Below are positions 39,183 to 48,399 of a stretch of 64,000 nt of DNA, piece by piece; positions within the stretch are counted from its first letter, which is position 1; the number at the start of each line of letters is the position of its first letter. Position numbers and translations under genes: made by a program. The stretch comes from Acinetobacter rudis. Its GTDB lineage: Bacteria; Pseudomonadota; Gammaproteobacteria; Pseudomonadales; Moraxellaceae. The stretch is from contig NZ_JAVIDR010000013.1 in assembly GCF_031157835.1 (NCBI RefSeq), positions 17,948-81,947 on the forward strand, written 5' to 3'. The notes beneath the pieces are model-generated. The model was not told where the DNA came from and did no database searches. It was given only the letters and a program-made list of their open reading frames with translations.

Positions 39183-39221
39183 ACAGCGGTGACAATGCTA
39201 AAATGCCGCTGTTTTTTTAGC
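39183..39221 (+). promoter_or_regulatory. Terminator-like hairpin / promoter segment just upstream of nadC
   Basis: ACAGCGG ... CCGCTGT followed by seven T reads as a rho-independent terminator on the plus strand, only about 28 bases before the nadC ATG. An overlapping alternative stem GCTAAAA ... TTTTAGC would exclude it. The same bases contain an extended -10-like TGCTAAAAT, so this may instead be simply the nadC promoter. Undecided. Confidence 0.45.
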
Positions 39222-39243
39222 ACAATCAATATAGGGATATTCC

Positions 39244-40089
39244 ATGAGCATACCGCAATCCTTGCTTGAACAATCCATTCAGTTGAACATACAACAGGCT
39301 TTACAAGAAGATCTAGGCGATGGTGATATTACGGCAATGCTTAGCCCAGAAAATGAATATGCATCAGCGACGGTCTTAAGTCGTGAACACATGATTCTAG
39401 CTGGACAACCTTGGGTAAATGCTTTAATTCAAAAGTTTGATCCAACAGTAGAAATTGTGTGGTTAAAACAAGATGGCGAGGCTGTTGCTGCTGGAGAAAC
39501 CTTCCTTAAATTACAAGGTAAAGCACGCAGCCTGTTAAGTATTGAACGTGCTGCACTTAACTTTATTCAAACGCTTTCTGCTGTTGCAACAAAAACAGCG
39601 CACTATGTTCAGCAATTAGAAGGCTTACATACAAAATTATTAGATACTCGTAAAACCCTGCCAGGATTACGTATTGCACAAAAATATGCTGTTACTGTTG
39701 GTGGTGGTCAAAATCATCGTCTTGGGCTCTTTGATGCATTTCTAATTAAAGAAAATCATATTATGGCTGCTGGTGGTATAGCTCAAGCAATTGCTCAAGC
39801 ACGTCAAATTGCACCCAATAAACCTGTAGAAGTAGAGGTAGAAACTTGGGATGAATTAGACCAAGCTATCGAAGCTCAAGCGGATATTGTAATGCTGGAT
39901 AACTTTAGCCAACAGCAAATGATTGATGCTGTTAAACACGTTGCTGGACGTTGTAAACTAGAAGCATCAGGGAACATTACACTGGATAACCTAGCACTTG
40001 TGGCCAGCAGTGGTGTGGACTATATCTCTATGGGTGTATTAACCAAAGATGTTCAGGCCATCGATCTTTCTATGCGCTTTAGTAAATAA
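39244..40089 (+). CDS. nadC: Nicotinate-nucleotide pyrophosphorylase (carboxylating)
   Basis: 281 residues of quinolinate phosphoribosyltransferase, which makes nicotinate mononucleotide in de novo NAD synthesis. Recognised by LQEDLGDGDITA at the N-terminus, DTRKTLPGLRIAQKYAV (PRPP/quinolinate site), GGGQNHRLGLFDAFLIKENH, EVEVETWDE and EASGNITLDN. Usual flank of the murJ-ampD region in Acinetobacter. Confidence 0.96.
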   Translation: MSIPQSLLEQSIQLNIQQALQEDLGDGDITAMLSPENEYASATVLSREHMILAGQPWVNALIQKFDPTVEIVWLKQDGEAVAAGETFLKLQGKARSLLSIERAALNFIQTLSAVATKTAHYVQQLEGLHTKLLDTRKTLPGLRIAQKYAVTVGGGQNHRLGLFDAFLIKENHIMAAGGIAQAIAQARQIAPNKPVEVEVETWDELDQAIEAQADIVMLDNFSQQQMIDAVKHVAGRCKLEASGNITLDNLALVASSGVDYISMGVLTKDVQAIDLSMRFSK

Positions 40090-40241
40090 TTAACGTTTAA
40101 CTCCGTTGATTATGTTTATGCTTCAGTAAACACAATCAACGGATTTTTACCACTTTCGACCCAAGTTATAAATAAACTAAATTGTAATAACCCGTAATTG
40201 GACTATAATCTTTCTACCTTGCCCTTTTATGCCCCAAGCCA

Positions 40242-42092
40242 ATGACGTTGCTCAAACAACAGGCACTTTTCATTGTCGTTGCCTTTATTTCTGTATTCAT
40301 TTTTTTCTTAACTCAAGAGAATCTACAGCACTTCCTTGCCCTGAATGGTTATGAGCGCAACCTCCGTATCTTCAAATACGTCTTTTCCGCCATTTTAAAT
40401 TACGCATTCATCTCAGGTTTTTACCTTATGATTCGTAAAACTTGGCTAACACTGATTGTGAGTCAATTTACTGTTTTCTTGCTCACCTTTATTAATATTC
40501 AAAAAGAACGTTATCTCTCTACAAGTTTGGTGCCAAGTGACTTTTTATTGGTCAGTGAAACACTCAAAGCGTCCCCTCTTTCTTTGAAACTATTTGTATT
40601 TATTAGCTTAGCCTTATTCGTTGCATTATTTATTTGGTTATATAAAAAAGAAAAGCGTGAAAAAGGCCATATCTTCATTACCAATGGTATTTTAGCGATA
40701 TTTATTATTGGGTTTTTTATTACAGCGAACTTTCAAAATAACTTCGCTACACAATGTGCCAAAAACCCGACTAACTACTTATGTCAATACACACGTTATT
40801 TACCACAAACACGTGGAGATTGGGTTGGCGATCACCTCACTATTCGCACTTTGGGAATGAGTACTTTTTTCTTTTCTAAATCGATTGATAACTTAAACGA
40901 TAAATTATTTAGTACTGAAAAAATTCCTAAAGAACAAATTGAACATATTCTAAAGACACCCCAAGTTCATGCATCCTCAAAGCTTGATCAATTACCTAAT
41001 ATTATATTCATCATGAGTGAATCACATTGGGATGCAACTAAGCTTGATCCCAATATACCCAAAAATTTAACACCAACCATTGAAAAAAATCAGCTTTCAC
41101 AGCTCCTTTCTCCGAGCTTTGGAGGGGGTACTGCAAACGTAGAATTTGAAGTTCTTACGGGACTCAATGTTTATTTAAATAAAAATGAACTGCTTTATGT
41201 CTCTAAAATTAAACGACCGATTTATTCTTTAGCACGCTATTTTAACCAACTTGGTTATACCAGTACGGCTATGCACAATAATGGTAAATATTTTTATAAT
41301 CGTAGCGCAGTTTACCAAAATCTAGGTTTTCAACGTTTCATCTCTTTAGAGAATATGACAGCCAATCCCCAAAATGTCATCAATCAGGGTGGATGGGCAA
41401 CAGATGATCTTATTTATGAGAGTATAAAACAACAGCTTCAACAGCATGACCAAGCACAGTTCATTTATGCAATCACTGTCGAAAACCATCCCATGTATAA
41501 TGATGATCGCTTCGGAAAAGATAAATATATTGTCAATAAAGAAGGCGTGAGTGCTGCTAGCCAACGCCAACTCAATACTTATCTACTCGGTATGCAACGT
41601 GCGGATGCAAAGTTAAAACAGCTCATTGAAATGACAAAACAACTTGATCGTCCAACCATGATTGTTTTCTTTGGTGATCATTTACCAAACCTGCAAAAAG
41701 TCTATGATGACTTTCAATACTTTGATTCTGAACAAGATAAAATTGATAAGAAACAAACCAAGTATTTTGAGACACCGCTAGCTGTCTGGAGTAACTTCCC
41801 TATAGATAAAAAGCAATTCAATGCTGAGTTTATTCCAGCACATTTCCTTGCTAGTCGTGTACTTTCAGCTGCAGGCCTCCCCTTATCTCCTTATTTCCAA
41901 TTTATTCAAAACTTGAGTAAGTGTTATCCAGCAATTCATCAAATACAACAACAAGCTACCTCACACTGTTATTTTGATGCTGAGAAATTGCTCAGTGACT
42001 ATAAAAAATTAAATAGCGATGTAATTAATGGAAGTAATTGGACCTATCAATTACTACATCGCCCTGAAGATGATGTACCCACATCTCCTTAA
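40242..42092 (+). CDS. LTA-synthase-like membrane sulfatase-fold phosphotransferase
   Basis: 616 residues; five N-terminal membrane helices (about 8-28, 45-64, 68-88, 115-134, 148-165) and a periplasmic sulfatase-fold domain from about 250. Metal ligands/nucleophile fit LtaS: Glu260 (FIMSES), Thr297 in GGGTANVEF, and GDHLPNLQ near 465. LtaS enzymes transfer glycerol phosphate or, in Gram-negatives (OpgB/EptA-type relatives), phosphoglycerol or phosphoethanolamine to glycans or lipid A. Substrate undetermined. It is a standalone gene followed by a terminator. Confidence 0.82.
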   Translation: MTLLKQQALFIVVAFISVFIFFLTQENLQHFLALNGYERNLRIFKYVFSAILNYAFISGFYLMIRKTWLTLIVSQFTVFLLTFINIQKERYLSTSLVPSDFLLVSETLKASPLSLKLFVFISLALFVALFIWLYKKEKREKGHIFITNGILAIFIIGFFITANFQNNFATQCAKNPTNYLCQYTRYLPQTRGDWVGDHLTIRTLGMSTFFFSKSIDNLNDKLFSTEKIPKEQIEHILKTPQVHASSKLDQLPNIIFIMSESHWDATKLDPNIPKNLTPTIEKNQLSQLLSPSFGGGTANVEFEVLTGLNVYLNKNELLYVSKIKRPIYSLARYFNQLGYTSTAMHNNGKYFYNRSAVYQNLGFQRFISLENMTANPQNVINQGGWATDDLIYESIKQQLQQHDQAQFIYAITVENHPMYNDDRFGKDKYIVNKEGVSAASQRQLNTYLLGMQRADAKLKQLIEMTKQLDRPTMIVFFGDHLPNLQKVYDDFQYFDSEQDKIDKKQTKYFETPLAVWSNFPIDKKQFNAEFIPAHFLASRVLSAAGLPLSPYFQFIQNLSKCYPAIHQIQQQATSHCYFDAEKLLSDYKKLNSDVINGSNWTYQLLHRPEDDVPTSP

Positions 42093-42116
42093 CTTGAAAC
42101 GACTCTAATATCACAT

Positions 42117-42146
42117 AAAAAATAGCGTCAAATGACGCTATTTTTT
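42117..42146. terminator. Bidirectional terminator
   Basis: AAAAAATAGCGTCA-aa-TGACGCTATTTTTT between the convergent sulfatase and phospholipase genes. Confidence 0.92.
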
Positions 42147-42159
42147 GAACCATTCATGA

Positions 42160-44331
42160 TTATTTATTCACAGTTTCAATATATCCCATGTATGGATCTG
42201 AGATCGAGTCTTGCTCCGTTTCTAGGCGACCAGCAAAACGACGCTGATAACTGGAATCATTATTGAGTGTGACACTAAAGTCGTACCAACCACCAAACTC
42301 CGTCATATCCCAATATAACTCTTGTTCTTGTGCAGCCGTTTTTATTTCCCAAGCCTTTTCCGGAGCAAAATAAGCGTTTGCTTTCACCTTTAAATTCACG
42401 ACTTGTTTAGCATCATTTCTCACTTTTAAATAAAGCTTATTACATTCATCCATACATACCCGAATTTCAGGCAATGCTGCTGTTTGTATGGCTGAATTCA
42501 AGTTGCCTTTAAATGAACGATGGAAACCATTAGGGCCTAAAACCCATAAATCATATTCCCCATGGTCTGCTACCCAAATATCATCAAGCTGTTTATTTGC
42601 TTCGACCATATAGCGCTTAGGAATCGCGTTTAGATCTTTGCGGTTGTAAACATGAAAGACTGCAGCTGCACGCCCTGTATTTGAAAACATTAATTTTACC
42701 TGTTGCTGAGCTGCATCAACTAAAGCACTACAATGTAAAATATAAGGCAAAGCACGTGATGGGCGAATTCCCAATTGCTGCTCAGGTCTTTGTTGTTGTA
42801 CTGGTCGGCTCACTTGACTCTGACTTTCTTGTAATTGACGAATCCGATCTGCTTCAAGTTTTGTTTTCTGCCCTGCCAATACAGGTAATTGACTATTATT
42901 TGGTGTCTTAAAGTTAAATGCTGAACTTAAGTCACCGCAGACAGCACGGCGGTAAGGACTAATATTAGGCTCTTGAACACCAAAACGAGTTTCCAAAAAT
43001 TGAATCACAGAAGTATGATCAAATACCTCTGAGTTAACCCAACCACCGCGGCTCCACGGCGATAACACATACATAGGTACACGCACACCAGGACCATAAA
43101 CGCCACCATCCGGTTTAGGTTGATGAGATCCTTCTACTCCCTGATGGTCAAAATATTCATAAGACATTGCTTCTGTTGTCAGAGTCGTTTTACCATGTAC
43201 AACACCTTGAATATCTCGTGAAGGTGCTGAAGGTGATGGCATATGGTCAAAGAAACCATCATTTTCATCAAAGTTAATAAAGAGAACCGTTTGACTCCAA
43301 ATTTCAGGATTCTCCGTTAAAGCATTGACCAATTCTTGCGTATACCATGCACCTTGTACTGGGCTTGATGGCCCTGGATGCTCACTATAGGCAGCTGGAG
43401 CAATAATCCAACTCACTTGAGGTAACTTACCTGCTGCTATATCTTGTTTTAAGCTGGCTAGAAAACCTTGATCGGGCATTGTATTGGCAATGCCTTTGTA
43501 CAACGGCTCCTTTGCATCAATACTTTCATCATAAGGTGGGCATTGGGCTGAGTGACTAACAGGTTTACCTGAACGTTCATTGGCAAGACGATATTGTTTA
43601 AATCCTGCTAATGGGTTATCTGTAAAGTTATCTGGCATGTTTTGGTACACTTTCCAACTGATGCCTGCTTCTTGTAGACGCTCTGGATAAGTTTTCCAAT
43701 GATAGCCTGATTGTGATGAACCAATTGCATCAAATTCATTCACAACACTTGCAACATTAGCAGCTTTAGGTCCATTACTACCCGTCCAAATAAACTTACG
43801 GTTAGGGTTAGTACCAGCATGCATTGAACAATGGTAAGCATCACAGATCGTAAAAGCATTTGCTAAAGCAAATTGATACTCTACTTCTTGCTGCTTAAAA
43901 TAACCCATAGATTGAGTTCTTTTATGTGCTACCCAATCTCCCATTCGACCACAATTCCATGCGGCCTGACCATCGCTCCATGAATGTGGAGTACCAGATA
44001 CTCGCTGAGCATTTCCTAAACGACTGTCTAAGTGATAGGGTAATATTTTATTTTTCTGCTCATCATATTGCTGCCAAACTTGGCGACCATCAGATAAAGG
44101 AATAGTAAAACGATCGCCAAAACCACGCACACCTTTTAAAGTGCCGAAGTAATTATCAAAAGAGCGATTTTCTTGAGTAAGAATAACCACATGCTTAACA
44201 TCTTGAATACTACCTGTTTCAACTTTTGCATCAATAGCCAAAGCCTTTTGAATGCTCGCTGGAAAACTCGCCAATGCAGCGGTAGCAAAAACACCTTTAC
44301 CTGAATTTAAAATAAAATCACGACGGTTCAT
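42160..44331 (-). CDS. plc: Tat-exported phosphocholine-specific phospholipase C
   Basis: 723 residues. Twin-arginine signal NRRDFILNSG at the N-terminus. Catalytic phosphoesterase domain with TQENRSFDNYFG (Glu54-Asn55) and SYFD-type metal residues (NFDENDGFFDH, VPMYVLSPWSRGG, FDHTSVIQFLETRFG). Two C-terminal bacterial-phospholipase-C domains (about 530-720). It hydrolyses phosphatidylcholine or sphingomyelin; in pathogens such enzymes are secreted virulence and phosphate-scavenging factors. A 41-residue lipoprotein gene lies 18 bases upstream on the same strand. Confidence 0.94.
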   Translation of the reverse strand: MNRRDFILNSGKGVFATAALASFPASIQKALAIDAKVETGSIQDVKHVVILTQENRSFDNYFGTLKGVRGFGDRFTIPLSDGRQVWQQYDEQKNKILPYHLDSRLGNAQRVSGTPHSWSDGQAAWNCGRMGDWVAHKRTQSMGYFKQQEVEYQFALANAFTICDAYHCSMHAGTNPNRKFIWTGSNGPKAANVASVVNEFDAIGSSQSGYHWKTYPERLQEAGISWKVYQNMPDNFTDNPLAGFKQYRLANERSGKPVSHSAQCPPYDESIDAKEPLYKGIANTMPDQGFLASLKQDIAAGKLPQVSWIIAPAAYSEHPGPSSPVQGAWYTQELVNALTENPEIWSQTVLFINFDENDGFFDHMPSPSAPSRDIQGVVHGKTTLTTEAMSYEYFDHQGVEGSHQPKPDGGVYGPGVRVPMYVLSPWSRGGWVNSEVFDHTSVIQFLETRFGVQEPNISPYRRAVCGDLSSAFNFKTPNNSQLPVLAGQKTKLEADRIRQLQESQSQVSRPVQQQRPEQQLGIRPSRALPYILHCSALVDAAQQQVKLMFSNTGRAAAVFHVYNRKDLNAIPKRYMVEANKQLDDIWVADHGEYDLWVLGPNGFHRSFKGNLNSAIQTAALPEIRVCMDECNKLYLKVRNDAKQVVNLKVKANAYFAPEKAWEIKTAAQEQELYWDMTEFGGWYDFSVTLNNDSSYQRRFAGRLETEQDSISDPYMGYIETVNK

Positions 44332-44349
44332 TATTCTTTCCTTTTATTA

Positions 44350-44475
44350 TTATGGTGCACAGTGGACTTTACAGCTTGAGGTCACTGTATTATTGGTTTC
44401 ATTGTCATCATCATTACAAGCGCTAAGCACTAATCCACTTCCTAACACCAATAAAAGTAAAACTGCCTTAAACAT
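44350..44475 (-). CDS. Very small lipoprotein (41 aa), upstream of plc
   Basis: The frame MFKAVLLLLVLGSGLVLSAC then NDDDNETNNTVTSSCKVHCAP is a complete signal-peptide-plus-lipobox protein: hydrophobic helix about 4-17, lipobox LSAC with Cys20, then a 21-residue acidic tail with Cys35 and Cys39. GGAA lies 6 bases before the ATG at 44475; two further in-frame ATGs upstream (44481, 44487) are possible. It lies 18 bases before plc on the same strand, so probably co-transcribed. No family recognised. It is too short for many gene callers. Confidence 0.7.
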   Translation of the reverse strand: MFKAVLLLLVLGSGLVLSACNDDDNETNNTVTSSCKVHCAP

Positions 44476-44581
44476 TACCATTTCCATTGATTTTTCGTTA
44501 GGCGTAGTAAATACCAGTAAAATGACGTTTGTATGATAGTTTTATGGCAGGGTAATGACGCTCACAATTCGCTGTACGCCT

Positions 44582-45457
44582 TTATTTCCAACAAGTTGCT
44601 AAAAAATCAATGAGTAAACGTGTTTTTGCAGGAACATAAGCTTGATTTGGAAAAACAGCATACACACCCTGTGTCTGCATTTGATAATCTGAGAATAAGT
44701 GGGTTAAGCGACCATCTGCTATTTCCTCAATGACCATCCACTGTGGAATAACAGCAACGCCTAAACCAGCGAGTAACATCTGTTTAATTGTTTGAATGTT
44801 ATTCGCGGCATATTTCCTGTTTTCATACAATGTGATCTGTTGTTGCCCCTGAAAAAATTGCCAAGGTTGAGTATTTAAATTTAGGTTCGATATCCAATCA
44901 CATTGTTCAAGTTGCGAAAGCTCTGTAAATGTCTTCCCTTCTAAATACTGTGGGGATGCCACTACTACAGTTTCGTATTCAGTCAATTTACGTGCCTTAT
45001 AGGATGAATCATTGAGTTGGCCTAAACGAATCGCAACATCAATTTGCTCATGTATCAAATCATAAGGACGCGCATCAAATAAACACTGCAAATATATTTG
45101 AGGATGCTGCTGACAAAAGTCAGATAATAATGGCCATAACATCTGATGACCAAACTCATAAGTTGAAGCAATCCGTAAAACCCCAACACTCTCTACCTGT
45201 TTTTTTCTTATATTTTCAATTGATTGAGTAATACTCAATAAAATATCCTTAAATTGAAGATAAAACTCCTTACCGACCTCTGTCAAAATCAGTTTACGTG
45301 TGTCTCGAACCAAAAGCGTGACGCCAAGCTGTTGTTCTAAACGTTTAACTCTCATACTCACTAAAGCCCGACTAAGACTTAAAGCACGAGCAGCTTGGGA
45401 GAAGGAATGTTTCTCTACAACAGTAATAAACGTTTCAATTAATTCAAAATTTGGCAT
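44582..45457 (-). CDS. LysR-family transcriptional regulator
   Basis: 291 residues from the ATG at 45457, with AAGGA 7 bases upstream. N-terminal winged helix-turn-helix (SFSQAARALSLSRALVSMRVKRLEQQLGVTLLVRDTRK) and a periplasmic-binding-protein-like effector domain (GVLRIASTYEFGHQMLWPLL...). It is divergent from the MFS transporter at 45650 and probably regulates it. Effector unknown. Confidence 0.9.
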   Translation of the reverse strand: MPNFELIETFITVVEKHSFSQAARALSLSRALVSMRVKRLEQQLGVTLLVRDTRKLILTEVGKEFYLQFKDILLSITQSIENIRKKQVESVGVLRIASTYEFGHQMLWPLLSDFCQQHPQIYLQCLFDARPYDLIHEQIDVAIRLGQLNDSSYKARKLTEYETVVVASPQYLEGKTFTELSQLEQCDWISNLNLNTQPWQFFQGQQQITLYENRKYAANNIQTIKQMLLAGLGVAVIPQWMVIEEIADGRLTHLFSDYQMQTQGVYAVFPNQAYVPAKTRLLIDFLATCWK

Positions 45458-45649
45458 GTCACGGTCCTTAAACCTCACAACAATGTTCAATATATTTGAA
45501 CAATCATTTAAATAAAAGCCAACTTCTCTTTAAATACTAAACTCGAAATAATAATTCAACATTCAATCATGTCTTTAACTGATTTTTCACTTTTGCTCAT
45601 TTTTACAATGTCAGTGATCAACCCATCAGTGTTGTACAAGTAGGGTCTC

Positions 45650-46984
45650 ATGCAATATCGCAGCAAAGTCGCCTGTATTTTTTTACTGGGTTTTTTTATC
45701 GACTGCATTAACATCTTTATGAGTGCCATTGCCTTTCCTGCAATAAGTACTTTATTTCAGCTCTCTCAAATGGAAGTTACCTGGATTGCAAATAGCTATA
45801 TTTTAGGTTTGTGTTTAATCATTCCTTTAAGCACTGAGCTAACCAAACAACTTGGCATACGCCATGCCTTGTTGTTATCAACAGCTACATTTGCACTTGC
45901 AAGTTTTATGGTGGGATCCGCGGACTCATTTTCTAGTTTACTTGCTTGGCGTTTTCTTCAAGGATTCAGTGGTGGCCTAATTATTCCAATAGGACAAGCG
46001 CTTACTTTTAATTTGTATCAGGGCAATGATCGACTGAAGATTTCCACACTCATCATGATGACCGCATTAATTGCCCCTGCTTTATCACCAATGTTTGGTG
46101 GTTGGATCATTGATATCAGTTCATGGCGTTGGATTTTTTATAGTCATATTCCCCTGACTTTATGCCTTCTACTATGCATTTTTCTCTGGTTAAAACCCGA
46201 ACAACAAAGTTTATCCCAACCTACTGATTATTTAGGAATCTTTCTTGTATCAACTGCTTTAACTAGCCTGCTCATTAGTTTAACACTCATTGGCCAATCA
46301 ACATTTTTGCTCTACTCGATTTTCGCTTTAATCGTGACATGCTTCATTAGTATGGCCTATGTTTATCATGCTAAACGACATGATTCCCCTATTATCAAAC
46401 TTGATTTATTGAAAAATACCCAACTTAAAGTCTCTATCTGGGTTTACTTAGCTGTGCCAGGTATTTGTACTGGGGTCAATATTCTTAGCATATTTCTGCT
46501 ACAACAGGTTTTGCAGCTCACAGCAGCTCAGACTGGAAGTTTCATGTTGCTATACGCACTTATGGCATTTACAGCAATGCTCTTAGTCCGCTTTTATTAT
46601 CAAAAAATCTCAGCCAAAACGTTTTTTTATGCCGCCATTATTATTCATAATTTAGGCATTTTAATGTTGGTTTGGGTGGCTATCAATCCATCTATTTTAT
46701 GCATAAGTGTTGCTTATTTAGCCATGGGTTTTGGTGGAGGTTTGGCAGCGAATACAGCACAAAGTACGGCTTTACTCGACTTTCCAAAGCAACTCATGCC
46801 ACAAGCCAGCGTAATTTGGAATATTAACCGTCAAATAAGTTTCAGTTTAGGTAGTGCTTTATTGCTTATGTTGTTCTCTATCTTGCAGCAACTCTCTATT
46901 CATCAAGCATATGCCTTCATTTTTATACTTGCTGCGCTTATTGGCAGCCTACCACTTTTAATACTTCACCAACTTAGGACTTAA
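45650..46984 (+). CDS. MFS efflux transporter (DHA2-like)
   Basis: 444 residues with about 12-14 membrane segments. Motif-C-like region WRFLQGFSGGLIIPIGQAL and the A-motif-like TELTKQLGIRHALLL fit drug:H+ antiporters; SSWRWIFYSHIPLTLCLL is a typical DHA2 loop. Likely inner-membrane exporter of a toxic compound, controlled by the divergent LysR. Followed directly by a small NTF2-like gene. Confidence 0.85.
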   Translation: MQYRSKVACIFLLGFFIDCINIFMSAIAFPAISTLFQLSQMEVTWIANSYILGLCLIIPLSTELTKQLGIRHALLLSTATFALASFMVGSADSFSSLLAWRFLQGFSGGLIIPIGQALTFNLYQGNDRLKISTLIMMTALIAPALSPMFGGWIIDISSWRWIFYSHIPLTLCLLLCIFLWLKPEQQSLSQPTDYLGIFLVSTALTSLLISLTLIGQSTFLLYSIFALIVTCFISMAYVYHAKRHDSPIIKLDLLKNTQLKVSIWVYLAVPGICTGVNILSIFLLQQVLQLTAAQTGSFMLLYALMAFTAMLLVRFYYQKISAKTFFYAAIIIHNLGILMLVWVAINPSILCISVAYLAMGFGGGLAANTAQSTALLDFPKQLMPQASVIWNINRQISFSLGSALLLMLFSILQQLSIHQAYAFIFILAALIGSLPLLILHQLRT

Positions 46985-47380
46985 ATGATGTCTGTCACTC
47001 AAGCAATTCAGCTACTTGAAACTTCAATTCAAGATATTCAATCTCTATTTAACCAGCCAGCACAACCAGAAAAACTGTCTCAGTTTATGCGTTGTTTTTC
47101 TAAGGATTTTGAGATGATTGCTGTAAGTGGAACGCAAATGAATCTGAACCAATTAGAAGATATGTTTAACTTAAACATGGGGGCTTTTCCTGATCTAACG
47201 ATTGAAATCGAAAATATTACTGTGATCATGCACACTCCAGATTTAGTCTTATTACGCTATCAAGAAAACCAACATAAAGCAGGTCATTCGCATTATCGTA
47301 TCGCAACTGCTTGTATGGAGTTCCATGTGGAACATTGTGTCTGGCGCTATTTACATGAGACACCAATCAACAATAGCTAA
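46985..47380 (+). CDS. NTF2-like (SnoaL/DUF4440-type) small protein
   Basis: 131 residues. The ATG follows the MFS stop with no gap. The pattern of alpha helix then curved sheet (FMRCFSKDFEMIAVSGTQMNLNQLEDMF..., ITVIMHTPDLVLLRYQENQ..., WRYLHETPI) fits the SnoaL/DUF4440 NTF2-like fold, which often binds or degrades small hydrophobic molecules. No catalytic residues can be named. It may act on the transporter's substrate. Confidence 0.65.
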   Translation: MMSVTQAIQLLETSIQDIQSLFNQPAQPEKLSQFMRCFSKDFEMIAVSGTQMNLNQLEDMFNLNMGAFPDLTIEIENITVIMHTPDLVLLRYQENQHKAGHSHYRIATACMEFHVEHCVWRYLHETPINNS

Positions 47381-47391
47381 TGTACACCCTA

Positions 47392-47427
47392 AAAAAATAC
47401 CAGCTCAATATGAACTGGTATTTTTAA
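47392..47427. terminator. Bidirectional terminator
   Basis: AAAAAATACCAG ... CTGGTATTTTTA with a short loop, between the NTF2-like gene and convergent rph. Confidence 0.88.
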
Positions 47428-47485
47428 TCATAAAATCAACAGCTAATGAAAATTAGCCTTCATGACTTATGTTATACATGGCAGA

Positions 47486-48202
47486 TTACCATCCCAAAGC
47501 TTGCTGTTGCTTCTGAATCAATTCATTGATCCCTTTTTCTGCTAGCTCTAACATGGCATTCGATTGTGCACGAGTAAATGGTTTATCTTCAGCAGTTCCT
47601 TGAATTTCAATAAATTCACCAGACTGTGTCATCACAACATTTAAATCTGTTTGACAGTTAGAATCTTCTTCGTAGCATAAGTCTAGAAGTGCTTCATCTT
47701 GATACATACCCACAGAAACTGCTGCAACAAGTCCTTTAAGAGGATCATGTTTAATTTTTTTCTGCGCCAACAAATAGTTCATTGCATCAATAAGCGCTAC
47801 AGCTGCACCAGTAATTGATGCTGTACGTGTACCACCATCAGCTTGGATTACATCACAGTCAATACTAATCGTATTTTCACCGAGTTTTTTCAAATCCACC
47901 ATCGCACGTAAACTACGGCCAATTAAACGCTGAATTTCTTGGGTACGCCCACTTTGCTTACCACGTGCCGCTTCACGGTCACTACGAGTATGTGTCGAAC
48001 GTGGTAGCATGCCATATTCTGCTGTTACCCAACCTTGTCCTTGACCTTTTAAAAAGCGTGGAACTGAATTATCCACACTAGCCGTACACAATACTTTAGT
48101 GTGACCAAATTCTACGAGAACAGAACCCTCAGCATAGCGTGTATAGTTACGTGTAATTTTAATTTCACGCAGTTGATCCAATGCACGTTGGTCTATACGC
48201 AT
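47486..48202 (-). CDS. rph: Ribonuclease PH
   Basis: 238 residues; phosphorolytic 3'-5' exoribonuclease that trims tRNA 3' ends. Recognised by [27 protein letters not shown] start, [25 protein letters not shown] and [20 protein letters not shown] (phosphate/metal site). Standalone gene with a short leader. Confidence 0.96.
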   Translation of the reverse strand: MRIDQRALDQLREIKITRNYTRYAEGSVLVEFGHTKVLCTASVDNSVPRFLKGQGQGWVTAEYGMLPRSTHTRSDREAARGKQSGRTQEIQRLIGRSLRAMVDLKKLGENTISIDCDVIQADGGTRTASITGAAVALIDAMNYLLAQKKIKHDPLKGLVAAVSVGMYQDEALLDLCYEEDSNCQTDLNVVMTQSGEFIEIQGTAEDKPFTRAQSNAMLELAEKGINELIQKQQQALGW

Positions 48203-48399
48203 AATTCATCCCTATTCAGGTTCAATTTAATTGCGAACTATTATAACAGATGTATTTTAAAGGGTGAGGTGATTCAATAGATTGAATACGTATTAATTTA
48301 GCCAAAAGATCAAGCCTTATAATATAGTCCGTATTATTCATTATTTTTCTATAAAACTTTTGTTAGACTCAAACTAATTTATCTTTAGCCGAAGTATTA

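Noticed and set aside
44252..44536. Plus-strand 94-codon frame over the plc start and the small lipoprotein gene
   Set aside because: It is antisense to a complete signal-peptide/lipobox protein and to the Tat signal of plc, and has no ribosome site or family resemblance.
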